Source: DATAES01 sp963721305 | GTDB lineage: Bacteria > Actinomycetota > Acidimicrobiia > Acidimicrobiales > JACDCH01 | Direction of reading: 5' to 3' | NCBI GenBank assembly: GCA_963721305.1 | Contig: CAVRIR010000006.1 | Location: forward strand, 62,001-126,000 | Length of the DNA stretch: 64,000 nt | Shown here: piece after piece, positions 1-9,425 of the stretch | Layout of the letters: the number at the start of each line of letters is the position of its first letter | How positions within the stretch are numbered: the stretch's first letter is position 1 | Notes under the pieces: model-generated | Told to the model about the DNA's origin: nothing | What the model saw: the letters and a program-made list of their open reading frames with translations, nothing else | Databases searched by the model: none | Translations under genes and position numbers: made by a program

Positions 1-113
1 GCCCGCGCCGGCGTTCCCGCCGCCAGTCAGGCCCATCGTCGTCGCCGCACCCGCCCCGGCCACGCGGCTGAGCCGGCCGACCGTCCGGCTACGGACTCGG
101 GCAGGGCTGAGCC

Positions 114-1410
114 GTGCACGACCTGTCGATCGTCACCGACACGCTGCGCAAGATCATCACCGACGCGCTCGCCGCCAGCCCGGTGTGGGGCGGCGGCGCG
201 CCACCGTTCTCGGTGAACGTCTCGGGCCAGCACCCCGACGACACCGACGGGCCACTCCGACTGCGAGCTGAGCGTCTATCTGTTCCACATCGGGCCCGAC
301 AAGTTCCTCGCCAACTCGTTCTGGACGCAGGCCGCGCAAAGTGGCGGCGGCGTCGGCAAGCAGCCGGTCGCGTTCGAGCCGCTGAGCCTGGACCTCTGGT
401 ACATGCTGTCGGCGCAGGCGAAGACCAGCTACCAGCACGAGCAGCAGGTGCTCAGCGTCGCGATGCAGGCGCTGCACGAACACGGCACCTTCACGATCCC
501 CACGCCGACACCGCTGCCCGACTGCGCTCACCCCGAGCCAGGCCACGCTCGTCCTCGAATCGCCGACCTTCGACGAGATGAGCCGGCTGTGGCAGGCACT
601 CGGCGCACCGCTGCGCACGACCGCGCAGTACCGCGTCAGCGTCGTGTTCCTCACGCCCGACAAGCTGCCGCCGCCCGCACCGGCGGTACACCAGTACCAG
701 CTCGTCGCCGCACCCGCTGCGCCGCCGGACGACCCGCCGCTGCCGCAACTGCTCTCGACGCGTCGCGAGGTGGAGTTCGTCGCCCCCGGCCCGACGCCGG
801 TCAGCTACATGCAGTCGCCGGCGACGACCGCACCGGCGCCAGGCGGGGTGACCGGACAGGACGTCCGGGTCGACGGCCTGATGCTGGCCGACTCCGACGA
901 CATCCTGCTCGTGTCGTATCCCGGCGGCGTCGAGACCGAGACCGACGTGACCGCCACCTGGAAGGTGCCGCTGACCACGCCCTACCCGACGCCGCCCGCG
1001 CACGGCGTGCCGTTCATCGTACGGGCGCCGGCCGGCACACCAGTGGCGGCAGGACGCTACGAGCTGCGCGTCGCCCGGCCGGCGATGCCGGGCTTCCGCA
1101 GCGACTCGGTACCGCTCAGCGTCGCGGCGTGGGTCGACCCGGCGGGTGGACCGCTGCTCACGGACGCGGGCGGTCTGTACACCCTCGACGTGCGCGGCGT
1201 GCCGGCCGCACGGCGCCGAGCTGCGCCTCGGTTCAGTCGACGCTCACTCGGATCGCCGACGGCGCGGCGCCGTCTGCCGGCGAGTGGCAGCACAGCGCGA
1301 ACACGATCACCTTCGTCGCGCCCGCGAGCGTGCCGGCAGGGCAGTACCAGCTCGGGCTTCGGGTCGCCGACGTCGAGTCGGACCCCGCACGGTGGGCGGT
1401 GGTCCCGTGA
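114..1410 (+). CDS. eCIS DUF4255 (Pvc16/Afp16-like) protein, frameshifted
   Basis: Probable cap/terminator protein of a contractile injection system, the DUF4255 family found beside eCIS sheath and ATPase genes. Starts at GTG 114. The N-terminus (MHDLSIVTDTLRKIITDAL) and the segments SDCELSVYLFHIGPDK, FDEMSRLWQALGAP and TAQYRVSVVFLTP follow the family pattern. The C-terminal part, read from about 780, looks like an Ig/IPT-type domain (VRVDGLMLADSDDILLV) and a second beta domain ending near AGQYQLGLRVADVESDP. The coding frame changes at about 250, 530, 1205 and 1240, each by +1, so no single ORF spans the gene. The stop (TGA 1408-1410) overlaps the GTG of the next gene, as expected in a tight operon. 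Family call is confident; gene integrity is not. Confidence 0.75.
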
Positions 1411-3359
1411 CGAACGAGCCGCAGACGGTTACCTGGCTGGAGGCGACGCGGGCGCTGGCCGCGGCGCACGTGTCCGTGACGCGACAGCGATGGCAGGCCT
1501 TCGGCGGTCGGTGACCGTGCACGACGGCATCGACGCGGTGCTCGCCGGCCCGTCCGACCCCGACGACTCGGTCGTGGCCGAGGCGCAGGAGGCCCGCGGC
1601 GCGCTCGCCGCCGACCCGCAATGGCGACGTCTCGTCGAGACGCTCGGTGTCGAGCAACGCGACGTCGAGTGGCTCGCGCTGCTCGCCGCCTGCGAGCTCG
1701 TTCCGCCGCTCACGCGCGTCCTCGGCTACCTCGACGACTCGGCCAGCCCCGCGCCGCCGACTCCCGCCGCCGCCAGCGTTCTGTGGGGCTGGCCGCTGGG
1801 ATACCAGCCGGGGCCGGCGTCGTCGTTGACCCGCTGGCGACTGGCCGAGCCGGACGGCGGACACTGGCAGCCGCACGAACCCATGGCACATCGACCCGGA
1901 CATCGCGTCCTTCGTGGCGGGACGAAGCGGGTTGGGTGCGGGTGCGCGCCTCGGTCGGCACGGTCGAGGTCGACGGGCTCGACTGCCTGCACCCCGAGTT
2001 GCTCGACCAGATGAGGACGGCCGTCGCCGCGATCGTCGACGCGCAGACGGCCGGCTGCGAGGTCGAACTCCTCGGCGAACCGGGCTCGGGACGGCGCACC
2101 CTGCTCGCCCAACTCGCGACGGCGCTCGGACACACGCCGCTGGTCATGACGGGCGACGACCCGGTGCGGTCGCTGCGCGACGCGCGGCTGCTCGACGCCG
2201 TGCCGATCTGGGTCGACGACGGCGAGCTGCCCGTCGGGACCGACGCGTCACCCGGCGCGCTCACACTCGTCGCGCGGCGTAGTGCGAGCGCAAGCACGCC
2301 CGACGGCGTGGTGCGGCTGAGTTGGACGCTGCCCGCGATCGGGCGCCACGCAGCGCGAGCGACTGTGGGCCGCACGGACCGGCGATCCCGCGCCATGGGT
2401 GGTGCGCGACTGGCAGTTAGGACCCGCCGACGTCCGAGTCGCCGCTGCGGCCGCGCCCGCCGGGCGAGACGTTGCCACCGACGCAGTACGGCGCCGGCTA
2501 CGCGCCGGCGCGCTGGAGACGATGACGCGGCTCGAGCGTCCGTACGAGTGGGACGACCTGATCGTCCCCGACCGGATCGCCGACGAACTGTGGCGGCTGC
2601 GCAACCAGGTGGTGCTGACCGGCGACGTCCTCGATGACTGGGAGTTCCGGCGGCTGTTCCCGACCTCGACGGGCACCACGGCGCTGTTCGCCGGCCCGAG
2701 CGGCACCGGCAAGACGATGGCCGCGCAGGTGCTCGCCCGCTCGCTCGGTCTCGACCTCTACCGCGTCGACCTCGCCGAGGTCGTCAACAAGTACATCGGC
2801 GAGACCGAGAAGCGGCTCGCGGCCGTCTTCGCGGAGTGCGAGCGCAGCAACGTGATGGTGCTCTTCGACGAGGCCGACGCGCTGTTCGGGCAACGTACCC
2901 GGGTACGCGACGCCCACGACCGCTACGCCAACATCGAGATCGACTATCTGCTGCAGCGCCTGGACACGTTCCATGGCGTGGCGTCCTCGCGACCAACCGC
3001 AAGAGCGACCTCGACCCGGCATTCCTGCGCCGCCTGCGAGTGATCGTCGACTTCGTCGCGCCCGGCACCGGCCGAGCGGCTACGACTGTGGAGCCCGCGC
3101 ACTGCCGGAGAGGACGTCGACCGGCGAGCCGCTGACCGCAGGTCTCGATCACGAGTGGCTCGCCGCCAACCTCGAGCTGACCGGCGCGGAGATCACGTCG
3201 ATCGCGCTCGCCGCCGCGTTCGACGCACGCGAGGCCGGCGAGCTGATCGACACCACCCACGTCGTGACCGCCTCGCGGCGCGAGCTCGACAAGCGCGGCA
3301 CCGTGCTACGGCTCGAGGTCCCGCTCGCGGCACCGCGCGTCGGCGAGGTACCGGCATGA
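1407..3359 (+). CDS. eCIS AAA+ ATPase (Pvc15-like), frameshifted
   Basis: AAA+ ATPase of the type encoded in almost every eCIS locus, thought to aid particle assembly or disassembly in the cytoplasm. Starts at GTG 1407, overlapping the stop of the DUF4255 gene. A long N-terminal domain (VTNEPQTVTWLEATRALAAA onward) precedes the ATPase core. Walker A GPSGTGKT lies at 2693-2716 and Walker B VMVLFDEADALF at about 2852-2887. A sensor-like VLATNRKSDLDPAFLRRLR segment follows, and a helical lid ends LDKRGTVLRLEVPL. Frame breaks fall near 1508, 1885-1915, 2350, 2985 and 3070. All catalytic motifs survive once the frames are joined, which fits sequencing indels or very recent decay better than an old pseudogene. 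Confidence 0.8.
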
Positions 3360-3616
3360 CCTGCCCCGGGCGACTGCGAACATCGACGTCGACCGGCTCA
3401 CGCTGCACGCCGGGCCGATGTCGGAGGCCGACGCGCGGCGCCTCGCCGAACTCGTCGCGCTCGCGCTCGGCCGCCTGCCCAAGCTGCCCAAGTCGGTCGA
3501 CGCGGCAACGCTCAGCGTCGACGTCGCCGCCGCAGACAGGACGCGGAGTGGCCGAGATCGCGGACGCGGTCGCCGCAGCCATCGCGGCCGCGCTGCGGGT
3601 CGAGGCGGCGAGCTGA
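3356..3616 (+). CDS. Small conserved eCIS-locus protein, frameshifted
   Basis: Short protein of about 87 codons between the ATPase and the tube-like gene. ATG 3356 overlaps the ATPase stop (ATGA). The recognisable core read from about 3385 is NIDVDRLTLHAGPMSEADARR followed by a helical LAELVALALGRLPKLP stretch; the end (VAEIADAVAAAIAAAL) is in another frame. Small proteins with a similar beta-strand plus helix layout sit at this place in other actinobacterial eCIS clusters, but no function is known to me. Frame breaks are near 3370 and 3540. The position and preserved pattern support a real gene; function is unassigned. Confidence 0.55.
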   Translation: MTCPGRLRTSTSTGSRCTPGRCRRPTRGASPNSSRSRSAACPSCPSRSTRQRSASTSPPQTGRGVAEIADAVAAAIAAALRVEAAS

Positions 3617-4327
3617 ATGGCGTTCTACCTGCGCGGCGCGCTGGTCGAGTTCATGCCCACGGGGCTCATCCCGATCCCGAACATGATCATCTTCCAGTAC
3701 AACCCGGAGACGATGACCCACTCGTGGACGCAGCCCGAGGCGCCCGACGCAGGTCCGAACCAGACGCAGACGAATCCCCTGGCGGTGAAGGGGAATCCGG
3801 GCGAGTCGTTCAGCTTCACGCTGGCGCTGGACTCCGCCGACTCGCATCGCCGACGGCCTCGCTCCGGCCGCTCAGTTCGCGCACGTCAGCGGTGTCTACA
3901 CCCGGCTGGCCGCACTCGAGATGCTGCTGTACCCGGCCAACGCGACGACCGGCGGACTGCTCGGCACGGTCACCGCGGCGATCGGCAGCCTGTTCGGCGC
4001 GTCCTCGTCCAACACGCAGCGGAGCGTGCCGGCGAACAAGATCAACACGGTGCTGTTCGTCTGGGGGCCGGGACGGATCGTGCCCGGTCCGGGTCACCGC
4101 GCTCACGATCACCGAGCGCATCTACGACAAGCTCCTCAACCCGACCCACGCCGAGGTGCAGTTGCAGCTGCGCGTGCTCACCGACCGACGAACTCAGCTA
4201 CGACACCGACACGCTCGCGAAGGTCGCGAAGGCCGCCAACGCCTACTCCCAGGGCCTGCGCCAGGCGCTGGCCGTCGCCAACCTCGGCAACGCCGCCGAC
4301 TCGATCGTCGGCATGCTCCCGATCTGA
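3617..4327 (+). CDS. CIS tube-like baseplate protein (N-terminal half of Pvc7/Afp7 type), frameshifted
   Basis: Begins MAFYLRGALVEFMP at ATG 3617, directly after the previous stop. The motif IIFQYNPETMTHSW is the hallmark start of the CIS tube/peptidoglycan-binding adaptor family (FQYNPxxL/M). Later segments RIADGLAPAAQFAHVSGVYT, INTVLFVWGPGRIVPVRVT and LTITERIYDKLLNPTHAEVQ match the conserved beta-barrel part, and the last helix is LAKVAKAANAYSQGLRQAL. The protein should join the inner tube to the baseplate hub. Frame breaks of +1 lie near 3843, 4085 and 4190; at 4190 the sequence gaccgacgaa reads through if one c is dropped. The following LysM gene would supply the domain fused to it in some relatives. 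Confidence 0.75.
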   Translation: MAFYLRGALVEFMPTGLIPIPNMIIFQYNPETMTHSWTQPEAPDAGPNQTQTNPLAVKGNPGESFSFTLALDSADSHRRRPRSGRSVRARQRCLHPAGRTRDAAVPGQRDDRRTARHGHRGDRQPVRRVLVQHAAERAGEQDQHGAVRLGAGTDRARSGSPRSRSPSASTTSSSTRPTPRCSCSCACSPTDELSYDTDTLAKVAKAANAYSQGLRQALAVANLGNAADSIVGMLPI

Positions 4328-4335
4328 GGCCGCAC

Positions 4336-4611
4336 GTGTTCACGCCGACCAGCCGCTACGCCAACGCCGGCACCTACCAGGTGACCCTGCTCGACGGCAC
4401 CATCGTGACGGCCACCTGCATCCCGCTGCCGGTGCGGCGCGATCCGATCGGCTGGCATCCGCGCGCCGAGGATGAGCGCCTCGACCTCATCGCCTACCAC
4501 TACCTGCACGACGCCACCCGTTTCTGGCAGCTCTGCGACGCCAACGACGCGGTCGTGCCCGACGCGCTCGCGCAGCACGACCTGATCGCGATCCCGCCGG
4601 CAGGAGCCTGA
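4336..4611 (+). CDS. LysM-type baseplate protein (gp53-like)
   Basis: Small intact ORF of 91 codons, GTG start at 4336, eight bases after the previous stop. The second half has the LysM-like signature seen in tail proteins: DLIAYHYLHDATRFWQLCDAN followed by LAQHDLIAIPP. In phage and eCIS baseplates this module binds the central hub near gpD, as in T4 gp53 and the C-terminus of Afp7. It is one of the few genes in the first 16 kb without a frame break. The first half (TSRYANAGTYQVTLLDG) forms beta-strands of unknown role. Confidence 0.75.
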   Translation: MFTPTSRYANAGTYQVTLLDGTIVTATCIPLPVRRDPIGWHPRAEDERLDLIAYHYLHDATRFWQLCDANDAVVPDALAQHDLIAIPPAGA

Positions 4612-4614
4612 GCG

Positions 4615-5735
4615 ATGTCCACGTACCAGGTGCTCTTCAACGGCACGCCCGCCGATGACGACGTTCTACGAGGTGATCGCCAAGCTCGAGATCGAGGAGA
4701 ACGCCGACCTGCCCGACGCGATCGCACTGCAGCTTCCGGTCGCCGAGAAGGACGGCGAGCTCACCTGGCTCGACGACGACCGCATCGCGCCGTACTCGAA
4801 CATCGCGGTCGTCGTGACTCCCGACGGCGGCGGCGCGAAGCAGTGCATCTTCGACGGCTACGTCCTGACCCACAAGGTCCGCATGCCGGCCGGACCGTCC
4901 GGCGCGACCGTCGACGTGTGGGGGCAGGACGCCAGCGTGCTGATGGGGCTGACCGAGACCGTCAAGGAATGGTCGGGCATGTCCGACGTCGACGTCGCCG
5001 CGCAGATCTTCCAGAACCATGACGCCTCGCCTTCACCCGACAACGACAAGGAGAACGCACCCACGCACACCGAGGACGAGCACACGCTGATGCAGCGCGC
5101 TTCGGACATCGACTTCCTGCGCCGCCTCGCGCGCCGTACCGGCCGCTGGTGCCGGGTCACCTGCGGCGAGAAGCCGGGACAGTACATCGGCTACTTCGCG
5201 ACGCCCGACCTCTCCGCTGATCCCGTCACAACGATCGACCTCAACGACGACTCGAAGGCGTCGGTCCCCGTCCTCGAGTTCAACTGGGACATCACGCGCG
5301 CCGACCGCCGTCGCCGCGCGCCAAGCGACCCTCGACGACGACGACCAGGACGGCGTCAGCGCCGACACCTCCGACTCCGGTCTCGAGGCGCTCGACGCGC
5401 AGAGCCTCGCCGACTTCGCTGGCAAGGACAAGACGGTGATCCTCACCGCGGCCGCCGACACCTCCGAGCTGCCGCAACGCGCCAGCGGCCTGCTGCGCGA
5501 GGCGGGCTGGTTCGCCAAGTGCGAAGGCACCGCCGACCTCGCCGTCCTCAAACAGGTGCTGCGGGTCGGGACGGTGGTGCAGGTCGAGGGCTGCGGCTCG
5601 CTGCTGTCCGGGCCGTACCTGGTGTGGAGCGTGCGGCACAGCATCACGACCCAGGCGCACTCGATGGCGTTCGTCCTCGTTCGCAACGCGATCGGCCCGG
5701 CACCGTCCGGCGGAACCGGGGGCCTGTCATTGTGA
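4615..5735 (+). CDS. eCIS hub protein, phage late control gpD/VgrG-like, frameshifted
   Basis: Hub of the puncturing spike (P2 gpD, T4 gp27, N-terminal part of VgrG/Afp8). ATG 4615 follows the LysM stop by three bases. Typical features are FYEVIAKLEIEENADLPDA near the start, IFDGYVLTHKVRMP, VDVWGQDASVLMGLTE, and the late-control signature LMQRASDIDFLRRLARRTGRW. The second half continues DFAGKDKTVILTAAADTSEL, then LLREAGWFAKCEG and YLVWSVRHSITTQAHSMAF. Frame breaks of +1 are near 4655 and 5305. The stop overlaps the GTG of the gpV-like gene (GTGA), so hub and spike are translationally coupled, as expected for partners. Confidence 0.82.
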
Positions 5736-6242
5736 ACGAACAGTTGTTGATGGATCTCGCCGACCGGCTGCAGCACCGGTTCTACGGCAAGTACCGCGGC
5801 ACCGTCACCGACGTCGACTCCTCGACGCTGCGCATCAAGGCGACCGTGCCCGCCGTGCTCGGGCACGACGACGACGGGCTGGTGCCTGCCGTGCGTTCCC
5901 TACGCCGGCAAAGACGTCGGCTTCTTCTTCGTCCCCGACACCGGCGCCGCGGTGTGGATCGAGTTCGAGGGCGGGGACGTGTCGTACCCGATCTGGACCG
6001 GCTGCTTCTGGCGCTCCGGCGAACTGCCGTCCGACGCGTCGCCGACCACGCGCGGCGTCGTCACCGCGGCGCCGCACAAGCTGCTGTTCGACGACGACGG
6101 CGACGAGGTGCACATCGAGGACTCCAACGGCGGCAAGACGGCGTTCACCAGCGACGGTGTGAAGGCGAGCACCGACTCGGCGTCGGTCGCGATCGGCAGC
6201 GACGGCGTGTCCATCAACGACGACGCGTTCAAGGTGCAGTGA
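5732..6242 (+). CDS. eCIS spike protein, gpV/gp5-like (phage baseplate assembly protein V), frameshifted
   Basis: OB-fold spike protein that sits on the gpD-like hub and carries the beta-helix needle. Starts at GTG 5732 overlapping the hub stop. The OB domain is clear: YGKYRGTVTDVDSSTLRIKA, then CVPYAGKDVGFFFVPDTGA, VWIEFEGGDVSYPIWTGCFW. The C-terminus (LLFDDDGDEVHIEDSNGGKT and the GSDGVSI repeats) is the short triple beta-helix. One +1 break at about 5888 separates the two parts; dropping one c in gcctgccgtgc restores GLVPACVPYAG. The stop TGA overlaps the next ATG. Confidence 0.82.
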
Positions 6243-6571
6243 TGGGCGACTACCTGACCTCGTCCTCCTCGCTGGCGTGCCCGCACAGCGGCACGGTCAT
6301 CGCGATCGTCGCGTCGAACTCGAAGGTGACCCTCGGCGGCGACCAGATCGTGCTCTCCACCGACACGTTCACCATCGCCGGCTGCAGCTTCGTGGTCGGC
6401 GTCAGCCCGAGCCCGTGCATGCAGGTGCAGTGGATCACCACCGCGTTGGAGGCGACCGCCGACGGCAACTCGCCGCTGACCACCGACAGCGTCGGCCTGT
6501 GCATCGGCGGCATCGGCATCCAGGGGCCGGTGCAGATCAAGTCGACACAGTCGAAGGCGAGCGGCCTGTGA
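6242..6571 (+). CDS. PAAR-like spike-tip protein
   Basis: Intact 109-codon ORF with ATG 6242 overlapping the gpV-like stop. It carries the PAAR-like pattern: LACPHSGTVIAI near the start, CSFVVGVSPSPCMQVQW in the middle and a final VGLCIGGIGIQGPVQI strand. Four Cys and a His are placed as in the family that caps the spike and binds a metal ion, equivalent to Afp10. Position directly after gpV and before gp25 supports the call. No frame break. Metal binding is inferred from the family, not shown. Confidence 0.78.
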   Translation: MGDYLTSSSSLACPHSGTVIAIVASNSKVTLGGDQIVLSTDTFTIAGCSFVVGVSPSPCMQVQWITTALEATADGNSPLTTDSVGLCIGGIGIQGPVQIKSTQSKASGL

Positions 6572-6963
6572 ACCGCGTGCGCCACGACTACGCGTACCCG
6601 CTGCGCATCGACGCCGGCGCCGAGCAGGTGGCCCGCGCGTCCTACGCCGACCACGTCAACCAGCTCATCGAGCAGCTGCTGCTGACCAGCCCCGGCGAGC
6701 GTGTGAACCTGCCCGAGTTCGGCTGCGGGCTGCGCCGCGCTCGTGTTCGCACCGCAGAACGACGCGCTGGCCGCCACCGTGAAGATCCAGGTGCAGCAGG
6801 CGATCGACGCCTGGCTCGGCGACCAGGTGCAGCTCGTCGGCATCGACGTGCGCTCCGGCGCCGACCCGGCCAGCGGCGTCGACGAGGGCGAACTGCTGGT
6901 CACCATCTCGTACTCCTGGTCGACACGCAGGGGCCGCAGACCGTGACGGTGAAGGTGATCTGA
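6568..6963 (+). CDS. gp25-like baseplate protein, frameshifted
   Basis: GPW/gp25 family baseplate wedge/sheath-initiator protein (Afp9-like). GTG 6568 overlaps the PAAR stop. The conserved opening RVRHDYAYPLRIDAGAEQVA and the segment HVNQLIEQLLLTSPGERVN, then LPEFGCGL, match the family's core (iLlTxpGERvmrPefGcgl). The second part reads VKIQVQQAIDAWLGDQVQLV and ends QGPQTVTVKVI. Frame changes occur near 6735 (+1) and 6915 (opposite direction). Despite its lysozyme-related fold name this family is structural and lacks known catalytic activity in CIS. Confidence 0.82.
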   Translation: MNRVRHDYAYPLRIDAGAEQVARASYADHVNQLIEQLLLTSPGERVNLPEFGCGLRRARVRTAERRAGRHREDPGAAGDRRLARRPGAARRHRRALRRRPGQRRRRGRTAGHHLVLLVDTQGPQTVTVKVI

Positions 6964-6964
6964 C

Positions 6965-9424
6965 ATGCCGGACCGTCTCGCCGACCTCGTCGCCTCGACG
7001 ACGCTGAACGGGATCGACTTCGTCGAGATCGCCAGCGCCGACCAGACGTCACTGCGCGTGCACTTCCTCAACACCGTGACCGTGCAGGGCACGCTCGCCG
7101 CGACCAACCCGGTGACGATCACCGGCGGCGAGTCGGTGCCGACCGTGCCGGTCCTTCCCGATCGCCGCGACCGACTGGGCCGTGGACGACGAAGGACGGC
7201 CGACGCTGTCGCTGCACACCCCGTTCTGCGGCGACTTCTCCTTCTACACGCTGCGCATCGACAGCCGCGTCGCTCGACCCGTACTTCGCAGCCGTGCGCT
7301 TCACGTTCAAGGCGGGCTGCCCGTCCGACCTCGACTGCGCGCCCCGCCGAGACCTGCCTCGAACCGCCAGACGGCGGGCCCGTCGATCGACTACCTCGCC
7401 AAGGACTTCGCCAGCTTCCTGCGGGCGCTGCTGGACTACTCGGCGATCGCCTACCCCGCGCTGGGTCGAGCGCGACGAACCCGACCTCGGCATGATGCTC
7501 GCCGAACTGCTCAGCGCCGTCGGCGACGACCTCAGCTACACGCAGGACCGCATCGCCGCCGAGTCGACGCTCGCGACGGCGACCCAGCGGGTGTCGGCCG
7601 TGCGCCACGCGCGGCTCGTCGACTACGACGTCCGGCCCGGCCACCTCGGCGCGAGCACTCGTGCAGCTCGACGTGAAGTACGCCAACCTGCCCACCGGGA
7701 TCATCGTCGAGGCACCGCAGCCCGACGGCAGCACGCTGCCGTTCGAGCTCGGCGACGGGCTCGTCGACACCGAGACCGGCGCGGCTGCGCATCAACCCGC
7801 TGCGCGTCGACCCGCGGTGGAACCGCCTCGACCACAGCGTCACCCCGCCCGCCGCCGCGGATGGTGCCCTACCTGTGGGACGACTCGCAGGACGTGCCTG
7901 CCGGTCGGCGCCACCGAGATGTGGATCAGCGGCGCACGGCTTCGCGCTGCCGGTCGGCGACCCGCAGCTGGGCACCACCGGCCTGGCGGTCCTCATCGAC
8001 ACCGCCGCACCGACCGCGGCCGACCAGCCGGTGCGCGAGGTCGTGCACCTCACCGGCGCGATCGAGGAGACCGACCCGCTCTACGGGGTCGCGGTCACCC
8101 ACCTGCGCTGGGACGCGAAGCGAGGCACTGACCGCCGAGCACGCACCTGGACCGGACGGTGCTGGCCGGCAACCTCGTCGCCGGCGAGCCAGGGGCGCGC
8201 GCTACACCGAGACGTTCGTCATCGACCCCGACCCGTCCGCGCCGACGCGCCGCTGGCCGCCGTCGTGCGCAGCGGGCCCGATGCCGGCTGCGGCGATCCG
8301 GCGCCGGTGTACCTGCACACGCTCACCGCAGGGCGGCTGGCGTGGCTGTCGGACGACGTCGCCGACGACGAGACGATCACGCCCGAGATCTTCGTCGTGC
8401 AGCGCCCGGCCTCGACGCCGGCGACGAGCCCGTGCCGTGGCGGTGGCGCGCTCGCTGCTCGACGCCGACCTGTTCGAGGACGGCTACACCGTCGACCCGG
8501 TGCAGCTACCGCGACATCCGCGCGCAGCGGCATCGGCGGGCTGCCGTGGTGGGAGTACGACGGCGACGACGGCGACTCGATCCGCTTCGGCACCGGGATC
8601 TTCGGCGAGCGGCCCGCGGCCGGCGCGACGTTCGACGTCACCTACCGGGTCACCGCGGGGCGGCCGGCAACGTCGGCGGCCGTCTCGATCACCACAGTGC
8701 CGCCGGCGATCAGCGACGTCGTCCTCGCGGCCACCAACCCGTTCGCCGCGACCGGCGGCGCCGGACGAGGAGACGCTCGACCACGTGCGCGCCAGCGCAC
8801 CGTACGCCTTCCGCGCCACGCCAGTTCCGAGCCGTGCGCGCCGAGGACTACACGACGGCCGCCGAGGAGCTCGACTGGGTGCTCGACGCCGGCACCGCGA
8901 TGCGCTGGACCGGCAGCTGGCTGACCGTCTTCACCACCGCCCAGCCGAGCGTCGATCGAGGAGGCGACCCTCGACGAGCACATCGAGCTGATCGAGCTGC
9001 TCGACCGCCGCCACATCGCCGGGTACGAGGTGTACACGCCCCGACCCGCGCTACGTCGGGCTCGACCTGATCGTCATCGTCTGCGCGCTGCACACTGGCG
9101 CTGCGCGGCGAGGTCGAGGCGGCGGTCGCTCGATCGAGCTCGGCACCGGCACGCTGTGCGACGGCAAGCCGGCGTTCTTCGCGCCCGGGCAGATGCGCTT
9201 CGGCACCCCGCTGGAGCGCAGCGACCTCGAGGCCGCGATCCAGCGCGCCAACGGCGTCGACGGCGTCGTCGGCATCGAGTACCGCCGCCGCGGCTACCTC
9301 CCCGACTTCGTCGCCGATGCCCGAGATGGTCACCGTCGGCCGCGACGAGATCATCCGCGTCGACAACGACCCCAGCCTGCCCGACCACGGCTCGCTGCGG
9401 GTCGTCGTGCAGGGGGGCAAGTGA
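6965..9424 (+). CDS. eCIS baseplate wedge protein, gp6/J-like (first copy), heavily frameshifted
   Basis: Large baseplate assembly protein of the P2 gpJ/T4 gp6 type (Afp11-like), about 820 codons when frames are joined. ATG 6965. Typical segments are SIDYLAKDFASFLRALLDYS, LGMMLAELLSAVGDDLSYTQ, RIAAESTLATATQRVSAVRH and LVDYDVRP. Later parts include IRFGTGIFGERPAAGATFDV, then ATNPFAATGG and AEELDWVLDAGTAMRWTGSW, all usual for this family. At least a dozen frame changes are spread through the gene; most of those I followed are +1 (for example near 7155, 7270, 7462 and 7665). The last codons VVVQGGK run to TGA 9422-9424, one base before the GTG of the next gene. Confidence 0.75.
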
Positions 9425-9425
9425 C

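Noticed and set aside
1..113. Possible end of an upstream gene
   Set aside because: Frames here are Pro/Arg-rich with stops at 69-71 and 108-110 in one frame; no family pattern could be supported, although sheath/tube genes are expected further upstream.
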